From: Galeopsis tetrahit
Lineage: Eukaryota; Streptophyta; Magnoliopsida; Lamiales; Lamiaceae
Assembly: GCA_963675135.1 (NCBI GenBank)
Contig: OY776128.1
Location: 69,508,670-69,572,669 of the forward strand
Reading direction: 5' to 3'
Length of the DNA stretch: 64,000 nucleotides
Shown: positions 1 through 9,200 of the stretch, in pieces
Numbering within the stretch: the stretch's first letter is position 1
Layout of the letters: each line of letters opens with the position of its first letter
Notes under the pieces: generated by a model
What the model saw: only the letters and a program-made list of their open reading frames with translations
What the model was told of the DNA's origin: nothing
Databases searched by the model: none
Program-made: the position numbers and the translations under genes

Positions 1-492
1 GGCCGGGTGGGAAAGTGGCCCGGCCGGGCGGGAGTGTTGGCCGAGAATTACGAAAACAGGGGCCAAGTGGCCCGGCCGGGCGAGTGGTGCCGCCCGGCCG
101 GGCGGAAGCTTCGTATTTGGGTGAAAATTCTGAATTTGGACGCCTGGCCGGGCGGGAAATGTGGCCCGGCCGAGCCAAACTTTCGTATTGCTTTTCGGCC
201 TCCAACTTCTTCCCTTCGTATCTTGAGCTTCCGACCTCCGATTGACTCGATTCTTTTTGCTATTCCACTCCATTTTTCGAGACGAATCCAACCGTGCACT
301 CCTATTCTTGATCCAGTAAAGTATGGTTAGTGTTTTACTCCAAATTCCATCGTATTTCCTATAAAATCGACAAAACATAACCCTTCTCTCATTTTGGCTC
401 AAACAATCATAATCAATGCATAAATCAATGAAATCCACATCAAAATACGCTTCACATGTGCCTCGAAAACGTGTAAATTCCACCCGAATCAT
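1..492. repeat. GC-rich palindrome-bearing repeat, origin unresolved
   Basis: No gene is supported here. The first 175 bases hold the 12-bp palindrome GCCCGGCCGGGC at 18-29, 70-81 and 92-103, with two decayed copies near 142 and 163, separated by AT-richer spacers. The remainder to 492 is AT-rich and unrelated to the LTR that begins at about 493. Because the window starts inside this block, it is probably part of another repeat, possibly an LTR, but that is inference. The open frames across the GC-rich part arise from composition. Confidence 0.45.
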
Positions 493-1351
493 ATTTTTGG
501 ATTAAACGTTGAATTTAGGGACTTTTGTGATGAACGTCGTTGAAGATCATTCTTGAACTTGGGACTTTGTAGCGTTAATCCAAGGGTTTGACGCCGTATT
601 TTGGATTAAACGTTGATTTTCGGGACTTTTCGGGACTTATTGGGACTTTTCCGTTGAAGATCCACGAAGAACTTTGAAGAAACGCCGAATCAAAGAGGCT
701 TAGCACCTTGATCTCCACTCGAACGCTGCTTCTTGCTGCTTTTCACGAAGAACGCCTTGAAGAAACGCCGAATCGAAGAGGCTTAACACCTTGATCTCCA
801 CTCGAACACTGCTTCTTGCTGCTTTTCACGAAGAACGCCTTTGAATCTCCTCCAATTGCTGAAGAACACTCTAAAATCTCTGTAGATAATTTTAGAGCCT
901 TGAATGCTTCTGATTTCTTAATGATGAAAATGAATGAAATGAGGTCTCTATTTATAGGTGTAGGCCTGGAGATTTTTGTGCAAGTGGTTAGGGCTTTTAA
1001 TTCAAAATTTTGAATTGTTTGATGGGCTAAGAATGCCCTTTGGGCTTAAATTATCAAACTTGGGCCCAATTTAATTTGCTGGACTTTAGAGGCCTGTTTG
1101 GATTTTCTGGATTTTAGAGATCCGTCTTTACTTATCGAGCTTTAGAGACCCGTATTAATTTACCGGACTTTAGAGGTCCGTCTTGAATTTTCAATTGATT
1201 TATTGGGCTTTGGAGGGAATAATAATTAATTATATATTTACTTTTAGGAATTAAATTTATTCCAACAAATAAATAATAAATTTAATTAATATTTAACCCG
1301 TAATTTCCACGCGTCGCAATTTAATTTGTAATTGAATTTTACTCGTCTACA
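493..1351 (-). repeat. Truncated 3' LTR of the Ty3/gypsy element
   Basis: This stretch matches 23545-24395 closely, with about a dozen substitutions and small indels over 850 bp. It ends at CTACA exactly as the right-hand LTR does. On the minus strand a purine-rich tract lies immediately upstream (complement of 1352-1365), as expected for a polypurine tract before a 3' LTR. The homology starts abruptly near 493, so about 230 bp that are present at 23313-23545 are missing here. The left end of the element is therefore broken and no target duplication can be checked. Confidence 0.8.
674..839. repeat. 83-bp tandem duplication inside the gypsy LTR
   Basis: Two adjacent copies, 674-756 and 757-839, both start with TTGAAGAAACGCC and differ at a few bases. 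The same pair is present in the right LTR at 23717-23882, so the duplication predates this insertion and belongs to the family. Confidence 0.85.
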
Positions 1352-3118
1352 AATTGCCCCCTCGCATTTCATCCACGAGTACATTTGCCTTTGAAATGGA
1401 TGAATTGCAAAATTATTTCAAATATTTTCCCATACCTAAATTTTGTATTATTGGACTAAATTTTGTATTATTGGACTTTATGAGTTGTCACAACTAATAA
1501 AATTTATCTCATGGGCTCAAATAGTGTAGTCTTTTGGGCCAAAATGAACAAATAAGTCCATGAGTGTATGGAGTATTTTAAAGCCCAATTCTTCTTTCTT
1601 ACAATTAGTCTAGTCCAAGAAGCCCAATTGTATTTGTATATCTTTCATCAGTAAATCACAAAATATATGTCACCAAATCTTTGAAATATGATTTTCCAAG
1701 AATTTTGGAATTTAGTTGAGATACACCAAAATATATACTTGTTGATCCTTATCTTCTCACCTCTTCAAGTCTATATAAAGGGATCGTTCTTCTATTTCTT
1801 TTCCACAAACTCAACTCAATTCAACGGAGGCCAATTCTCAACTCAGCGAGGGCCAATTCTCAACTCAATAATTCTAAACTCAACGGAGGTAATTCTCGCA
1901 CCATTCTATTTGTTTCTTTTCTTCTAGCTTCTTGTTGCATAAAACTTAGCCATCTTTTCTTTTATTTACGTACACGCGTACTATACACATACATGTACTC
2001 TTTGATTCCCATGCTTGTTTCTTTATAATATGAAATCTGACCCATCCAACAGATTAATCATTATACCCATTAGATTCACTTTATAATTATAAATTCATAT
2101 TCAAGAAATTATGCTTGTGAAATTATATCATCTTTACTACTTGAAATATTTGCCTTTCAACTTTTCATGTCTTCTCTCCTTTATTTTATACCACATATAT
2201 GTATGCATACTATTAAATTGTCAAAATCCAACTTGTTTTGTTTTCAATCAACTCATATCTCGCCATATTCTAATCAATTTATTCGAGATTTTCAAATGAG
2301 TGACTGTCGGTGTCCCGTGGGTCTTTTTAACTCTCTTTGTAAAACTTGTTTAAATTTGAGGAAAATTATGGTCCATTCCTACTGGCGGCAACAACAGTCT
2401 TAAATTCACAGATTTCGAAAGAGAACGTGGGTGTCCCATGGGTCTGTTTACTCTTTCGAAATTGTGAATTTTTAATGACCTGGAGAAGAATCCACAGCTT
2501 ATTTTCGCCCAAATCAATTTTTTCAATAGCCCTTTCTTTAATCAAATTGAAAAAAATCAAGGTTTTCGGTCGTTGGTATATCAATCTCTTTGAATTTGGA
2601 CAATTTGAGATGGAGTTGGACTTTGGAATTACTACTTGTTTTGGGCTTCTCTAGGCGAGGCGCGGTCAGCCACGGAGCTTCGGGGCGCGGTCGACGACTA
2701 GACCCAGGCGGGGCGCGGTCAGCGACGGAGCTTCGGCGCGATACGGCGTCGGCTTCAGGCGGAGGCGACGGCCATTGTAGCGGCGACTGGACTTCAGGCG
2801 GAGCGTGGCGGCGCTGGCTTTAGGCGGTGTGCGGCGACTGGCGACTCACGGCGACGGCCTGCAACGGTGGGTCGACAGTTCTGGGCGAGGCGGCGGACTG
2901 TGGTTGACGACGGGCTTCAGACGGCAGGCGGCTGGAGTGCAGCGGCAGCGCTTCCGGCTATGGTTCGCCGGCGAGGAGGCAGCCGACGGGAGATACCAAA
3001 ATTATTTGGGTTTATGATTTCTGCCCTTTTCTTTTAAGTGAAAAAAAAAAAATAGGGCAGCATATGATGGATTTGGGCTTGATTCATTGAGGAAATGGGC
3101 CATGTCTTATTTATTTAA
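1352..3118 (+). other. Gypsy 3' region with no sense-strand pol; promoter-like DNA and GC-rich island
   Basis: Between the gypsy polypurine tract and the Mutator-like element no reverse transcriptase, RNase H or integrase is visible on the minus strand, where the element should encode them. On the plus strand there is a TATA box (1772-1778), then a repetitive leader built on the motif CAATTCTCAACTCAA near 1800-1890. From about 2650 to 3000 there is a GC-rich island whose open frames have low-complexity Gly/Arg/Ala composition. I see no recognisable domain. Confidence 0.5.
1771..1786 (+). promoter_or_regulatory. TATA box of a possible antisense transcription unit
   Basis: CTATATAAAGG lies about 30 bases upstream of a pyrimidine-rich stretch that could hold a start site, on the strand opposite to the gypsy element. 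No transcript evidence is available. Confidence 0.35.
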
Positions 3119-4366
3119 GGGCGCGGCTAAAGGCACCCAGCTTTCCTATGAGTACACCCACTAGAATCTTTTTTTGTCGCAGAGGATACGTGAAATGTCG
3201 TTTATATCCTTCCTGCACATTTTTTAAAAAAGGACGGATGAGTACACCCACCGTTTCTATTTCACAACGAAACCATCCACTCCACCACCACAACGACACA
3301 ACCCAAACAAACAACATTCTTCAACAAAAAAATCTCAAAAAACACAACAATTCAACAAAAAAACACAACAAATCAACAAAAATAATATAAAAAAAAAATC
3401 TTAAGATGTTCGAAAATATTAATCGAACAAAGTTTAGATGTACGAAAATTTTTACCCAACAAACTTATTATGTTCGAAAAAATATTCGAAACAACTTACA
3501 TTTGTTCGAAAAAAAATTGAACAAAATGTTCTAAATTTTTTCCAAAACAAAAATTGATTGTTCGAATTTGTTTCCAAAACAAACATAAATTGTTCGAATT
3601 TGTTTCCAAAACAAACATAGATTGTTCGAAAAAAATTCCAAAACAACCTAAATTTGTATGAAAAAAAAGATCGAACAAAATGTTCGAAATTTTTTCCAAA
3701 ACAAACACAGATTGTTCGAAAATATTTCCAAAACAACCTAAAGTTGTCCGAAAAAAAATCACGAACTTCTAAAAACCCTAAATTTCCTAAAATTTCTAAA
3801 AAATTAAAAAAAGTACCTGGAACAGGCGGCGGTGGCGGAGGAATGCGAGCGGCCGCGTCTATGGGAGGAGGGCGACGGCGGCCGCGGCGGACGAGGGAGG
3901 AGAAGAGGCGGCGACGTGGGGAGTGAGTGCGGCGTTGTCGCCGCGTAGGGAGGGGAGGCGGAGCTGCGACGCGGCAACGTTGGGAGAGGGGGCGGCGTTG
4001 TCGCGCGTGTTGGGTGGGGAGACGGGGACGGCGACGGCAACGAGAGGAGGCGGCCGCGAACGGGGAGTGGGAGGGGCTGCGGCGACGAGAGGAGGCGGCC
4101 GCGAACGGGGAGTGGGAGGGGCTGCGGCGACGAAAGGAGGTGGCCGCGAATGGGGAGAGGGAGGGGCTGCGCAGTGGGCGGCGGCAGAAATGGAGGAGTA
4201 AAAATGGTGGGTGTCTGAATATTATGAGAAGAGAGAGAATGAGTTAGGTTTTAATTGAGAGAGGGGGTAATTTTGGAATTTCCAGGTGGGTGTCCTCATC
4301 CATTTTGTGTGTGTCCTCATCGCGTGGGTGTACTCATAGGAAAGTCGGGTGCCTTTAGCCGCGCCC
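3119..4366. mobile_element. Non-autonomous Mutator-like element, 1248 bp
   Basis: The left end GGGCGCGGCTAAAGGCACCC (3119-3138) is repeated in inverse orientation at the right end (to 4366), and the terminal inverted repeats extend about 45 bp with few mismatches. The flanking 9 bases are identical on both sides: TTTATTTAA at 3110-3118 and at 4367-4375. A 9-bp duplication with GGG-starting inverted repeats is the mark of the Mutator superfamily. The interior has no transposase: it holds AT-rich repeats around TTCGAAnnTTTGTTTCC (3400-3740) and a GC-rich block (3820-4200), which could be captured host DNA. Confidence 0.9.
4040..4174. repeat. 45-bp tandem repeat, three copies, inside the Mutator-like element
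   Basis: Copies at 4040-4084, 4085-4129 and 4130-4174 begin ACGAGAGGAGG or ACGAAAGGAGG. The unit is a multiple of three, so plus frames read a 15-residue Gly/Arg-rich repeat. That reading is probably incidental. Confidence 0.85.
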
Positions 4367-4582
4367 TTTATTTAATTAATTCAAAATAGGCCCAATGTGT
4401 GAGAAGGAATAGTGGGCTCTCTGGGTAAAATTAATTAAAACAGGCCCAACTCCTTGTTAATTTAGACAAAAGAAACTCCTCGTTTGTTAAATTAATTTAG
4501 AATAATGGACTTTTTTAGCTTTAATTCATTATCGTCCCTTTATATGATAAATTTTCTAATAAATTTATTCTTCTCTTCACAG

Positions 4583-4896
4583 GTTCAGTTACAAAAATTG
4601 TTCACTTCAAAAATACCACTACTTCTTCTGGAGCTCGTTATTTGGTGATCCTCAATGACAAACGCCAACCTTTAGAGAAAGGGACCCATTTACGTGTAGA
4701 GATGCCCCTTATTGGTAACTCTGCAAAACCTTGGCCCTTATTAAATGTTGGACTTCACTTGGACAATTGGTCGCATGAGATATCTTTGAACAAATCGACG
4801 AAAGCTTGGGTTCTTGACAACACTTCCCATCGCAACGAGATTGAAGAGGATGTAAGCCATCTGCCAACCTTGGGGAGGCGTATAGTTATGGGCAAG
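4583..4896 (+). CDS. Partial exon-like ORF, cut off by the copia element; function unknown
   Basis: An open frame on the plus strand follows a good splice acceptor (pyrimidine-rich TTCTTCTCTTCACAG ending at 4582) and runs without a stop to 4896, where the copia LTR end begins. Codon choice and a balanced composition (for example the peptides YLVILNDKRQ and NWSHEISLNKS) look like real protein rather than noise. I do not recognise the family. It lies antisense to the gypsy element, between where pol would be and the 3' LTR, the position where some Tat-lineage gypsy elements carry an antisense extra ORF. The last seven residues of the longer reading to 4920 come from LTR sequence and are not part of the protein. 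It could also be a captured host exon. Confidence 0.45.
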
Positions 4897-6053
4897 TGTT
4901 GGGATATAAATTCACCCTAAGCCCCACTTGATGTTAGAATAGTTTTGATGACCAAAACACTTAGAGTTTATAAATGTAATAGGATCAGCTGACTTGTATA
5001 GAACAGCTTAGACTAGTCTTGTGTGATCAACTGTATTGATATCAGCTGATCAGCACAGCCCTGGCTTACATGCCTATCCTCAAGATGAGAAGAGTAGAAG
5101 ACATGAAGACTAGAAGATCCTTGAAGACCAGATAAGTTAAGGTGCTTGTATACCTACTTATCTGATGGAGTCCAAGATCGAAGATGGCCTAAAGCAGCAC
5201 AAAGAATTGCCAGATCAGAAGAGTGTTACTCGACTGATATCAGAAGACAGAAGACCTAAGGCCAGAAGAGTAGTCAGAAGACTAGTAGTTCAGATCAGAA
5301 GACTGTGTACTCTTCCAGGACTCGGCTGATTCCAAAGTCATCTTGCAATTCAAACGAAGACCTACCTTATTTAGAAGATTGACATGATCCCAGGATTGAA
5401 GCAATCAAGCGGCTGGAATCAAGGAATCAAGCCATTATGGAAAGATTGCCCCTTGATTCCTTGATTCCAGCCGCTTGATTCCTTGATTCCAGCCGTTTGA
5501 GCAATCTTTCCATAATAGCTTGATTCCTTGATTCCAGCCGCTTGATTACTTCAATCCTGGGATCATGTCAATCTTCTAAATAAGGTAGGTCTTCGTTTGA
5601 ATTGCAAGATGACTTAGGAATCAGCCGAGTCCTGGAAGAGCACATAGTCTTCTGATCTGTACTTCTAGTCTTCTGACTACTCTTCTGGCCTTAGGTCTTC
5701 TGTCTTCTGATATCAGTAGAGTAACACTCTTCTGATCTGGAAATTCTTTGTACTGTTTTAGGCCATCTTCAATCTGGGACTCCATCAGATAAGTAGGTAT
5801 ACAAGCACCTTAACTTATCTGGTCTTCAAGGATCTTCTAGTCTTCATGTCTTCTACTCTTCTCATCTTGAGGATAGGCATGTAAGCCAGGACTGTGCTGA
5901 TCAGCTGATATCAATACAGTTGATCACACAAGACTAGTCTAAGCTGTTCTATACAAGTCAGCTGATCCTATTACATTTATAAACTCTAAGTGTTTTGGCC
6001 ATCAAAACTATTCTAACATCAAGTGGGGCTTAGGGTGAATTTATATCCCAACA
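4897..6053. repeat. 553-bp inverted repeat of LTR sequence forming the left end of the copia element
   Basis: The left arm 4897-5449 is the reverse complement of the right arm 5501-6053 (553 bp each, roughly 97% identical by eye), around a 51-bp spacer made of repeats of TTGATTCCAGCCGC. The right arm is nearly identical to 20886-21438 in the other LTR and is the true start of the 3' LTR, next to the polypurine tract. The left arm carries its own set of substitutions, so it came from a different member of the family in opposite orientation. The rest of the 3' LTR (about 900 bp) is missing. Transcription through it would give a long hairpin RNA. Confidence 0.9.
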
Positions 6054-6066
6054 ATTTCCCCCTTTT
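6054..6066 (-). other. Polypurine tract of the copia element
   Basis: On the minus strand, AAAAAGGGGGAAAT lies immediately before the LTR start TGTTGGGATA, the expected plus-strand primer site for a minus-oriented retrotransposon. Confidence 0.8.
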
Positions 6067-6237
6067 TGATGAAGCCAAAACTATACTTGATAAATGCTCT
6101 TAATGAAATAAGATAAGAATTTATAACATGCTAAGACTGAAGTATCTGATGAAGACAATGAGAATTTGTCTTGTAAGCAAAAAGAACTATAACTTGAATA
6201 TATATAGAGCTTTTACAGATTACAAGTAATAGTTTCT

Positions 6238-9200
6238 TTAAACTTCTAAGGTAGTCTTCATCAGGTCTTCTGATCTACAAATGCGGTAGGCAAGGTACAG
6301 ACGAGCTCGAACTTCTTCCATGTGTTGCACATCTGTAACATTCTCCTCTTCATAGATCTTGTACAGAATCTTCTTGATTTCTATCATGTTGGCTCTTCCT
6401 GAATCCAGAAGGGGTGCATCCCATTTGGGTTCTTCAGGAGTTAAGATTCTGCAGTTGTCAAGTCCTTTGGCTGTCTTGACAATTTCTTCCCAGAACTCTG
6501 GATCTTCAATGTTCATGAACTGGGAGAATTGAAGAAATTCTTCTTCATAAGAAGGGAGAGGGCCAAATTTCCTTACTATGTGGTGTTGAATTTGCCACTT
6601 CTTCTTCAGGGGATACCATCTTGGTAGCTCATCTTGAAGGGCTAAGTAATCCACATAATTGCTGTCAAACACCAGGACACTGTCTTCTTGTGCCTTGTCC
6701 TTCATTGCTTTCCCGAGTTTGGCAATTCTTCTTTCAAATTTGGCTTTGACTGCCTTCGCATCATTCAGCTTCTTTTGCTTAAGCTCTTGAGCTTCAAGCA
6801 ATTTCTTTTTCTTCAACTCTAGAGCCTCTTTCTCTTCTGCAGTAGGCTCTGCTGGAGCTGATTTCTTGCTGGTCTGAGCTGACTGAGCTTGCTCATCTGC
6901 CTTTCTTTTCCTTGTCATTCTCTTTTCAGGAACTTGTTCTAGAGGAGCAGTGATCTGTAGACTCTTGGCAGGAGCTTGAGTGCGTGCTTGAGTATCTTCT
7001 AGAGCAATTTCCTTGCCTTTGCCTTGCCTGTTCTTGATTTTGCTCTTTAAACCACCCAAGGTTTCAGTCAAGTCATCTTGTGCTACTACCAGTTCAGCTT
7101 GCTGGGCAGTAGACTTCTCTAGAGCCTTTATCAACACATCTTCCCCCTTTTTGGCTTCAGCAAGTGCAGCCGCAAAAGGCTTCATGGAATTCATGATTTC
7201 CACTGTCAGAGTTTGTTTCAGTGCCATGGCATTGACCTTGGCAACTTGGGTCAGATGGGTTATGCTGTGCTCTAGAACTTCAGCATGTGAATTGGAGGAG
7301 GAGGCAGCTTCAAATCTAGTTGTAAGAGCTTCCAACTTGGTTGCTGTCTCCTTCAGCTGAGTCTGCAATTTCTCATTCTCCTCTGCAGCTGCCTTAAGAA
7401 GGGCTTGACCTTCTTTGGCTCTTGCTTCAGCTTCTTCAATTCTGGACGTGTAGGTGGTCTCCATGCGGTGCATCTCATCAGTGTAAAGATCAGCAAACCT
7501 TTTGGAGGTGTCAGCTGACAACTTCTGATAGGTACTCAAGTATTCTCCTATCTGCTGATGAAGTGCTTCACCAAACTTGTCTTCAATGTCAAGAATCTGG
7601 TCATGAAGACGAGTCTTCTGTTCCCTTGCAGCTTTCTCAACATATCTTCCTAGCTGCAGGCCTAAACCTTTCTCAAAGTGCAAGTCTATTGCAGCTTTGA
7701 CCTGGGAGCAGATGTCTGCTGTATGGTCAACAGATGGGGTAGAAGTAGAGGGTGTACCTTGAGGCTTTGGATGAACAATTAATGCTTTGCCTCTTTCTTC
7801 GGCTGATAGGTACTCCTCATTGAGGTAGCAGGTAGTGGCCTTAGTCAGATGGGTCATGATTCGTCTGCCTGCATCCTCTTGATCGTCAATGAAGTGAGTC
7901 AGATTGTCCGAAGGTTTGAAGTGAGCTGGTACTCTGACTACTTCTCTGTCAATCTTTTCTTTGTCAGCTGATGCAGCTGAGTCTTCTGCAGGTGCAGGTG
8001 CAGCTGAGTCTTCTGCAGGTGCAGCTGAGTCTTCCACCAAGGCTGGTGCAGCTGATTCCATCAACTTTGCTTGTTCAGCTGTCTGCTGATCCGATGAGCC
8101 TTCTGGGATAGAGACATCAGCAGTGGGGATTCCTAAAATCCGGTTGCAAACTGCAGTCAGTGCCTCATCTGATAGCAGCTGAGCAAAGGATCGAACTTGA
8201 GCAACTTCCTTTTGCTCCATTTCCCAGTCGAGGAAGTTTTCCTTTCCTACCATTCCTTCCATGACCTCAGGAAGGTCATCTACATCATCTCTTCTGAGCT
8301 CAATCCAAGTGCATACCCTAAGCACTTGTTCAAACTGGATTGAATTCTCATCAACTCCAGGGGTAGTGGACTTGAGCAGGTTGGCTATCTTCATCCTCAT
8401 TATCTTCTCTGTTTGGCACATGGGGTAGTGCACCATTCTGAACTGAGGTTGAGAAGGGCCATCTTGAACCAGGTCTTCTGGTGCCATGTCAACTGGAGCA
8501 GAAGGGACAGTGATGGTAGGAGTTTGGGTAGCTGGGGCATTTTCCTCTGCTGTGTGAGTATCAGCAGGGATTTGGGAAGTGATTTCTTCTTGTTGGGTAG
8601 GAAGTTGAGATTGATCTTCAGTGATTTGTTCCTCAGCAGGGTTTTGGGTCTGCTGATCTGGTTCAGTTTCTACTTGAAGATCAGTAGATGTTTGAGCTTG
8701 ATGATCTTGGATATCTGTTGTTTGAATATCAGCAAGGATTGTGGATATAATCTGAGTTTGATCATCAGTAGGGGGTGTGGAGGTGGTCTGAGTTTGGTTG
8801 TCTGCTGGTTGAACATCAGCAGGGTTAGGCAATTGGGGTTCAATTGGTAGTTGTGGCTGAGTTTTTTCCTCTGCTGTGTGAGTATCAGCAGGGACTTGGA
8901 TATCAGTGTTTAGAGGCTCAGATGGGTTGGACTCATCAGAAGGGTTGAAGGATGAAATAGGGGCTATGCTCATTGGAGTAGGGAGCCTAGATTTCTTGGT
9001 TTTCTTTGTGAAAGAAGAAGTGTTCTTCTTTCTCTTCTGACCCTTTGATAGCTTAGAAGGTGTGAAAGTGAGAGGGGGATTAGAAGTACCTGCCTGTTTC
9101 AAAGGAGAGGCAGTGGGAGTGGCATCTGAGTCAGATGGGGAGATGAGCCCTGATCTGATCAGATATCTTCTTTGTGCTAGGGTCTGATTGTCATCATCAT

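Noticed and set aside
816..1013. 65-residue ORF present again at 23859-24056
   Set aside because: Conservation is due to LTR identity. It lies within the gypsy LTR and has no domain.
2590..3017. Two overlapping plus-strand ORFs in a GC-rich island
   Set aside because: Low-complexity Gly/Arg/Ala composition, several frames open at once, no domain. The open frames follow from GC content.
3804..4247. Pro/Ser-rich and Gly/Arg-rich ORFs on both strands
   Set aside because: They lie in the GC-rich repeat block of the Mutator-like element, and the 45-bp tandem unit explains the repeats.
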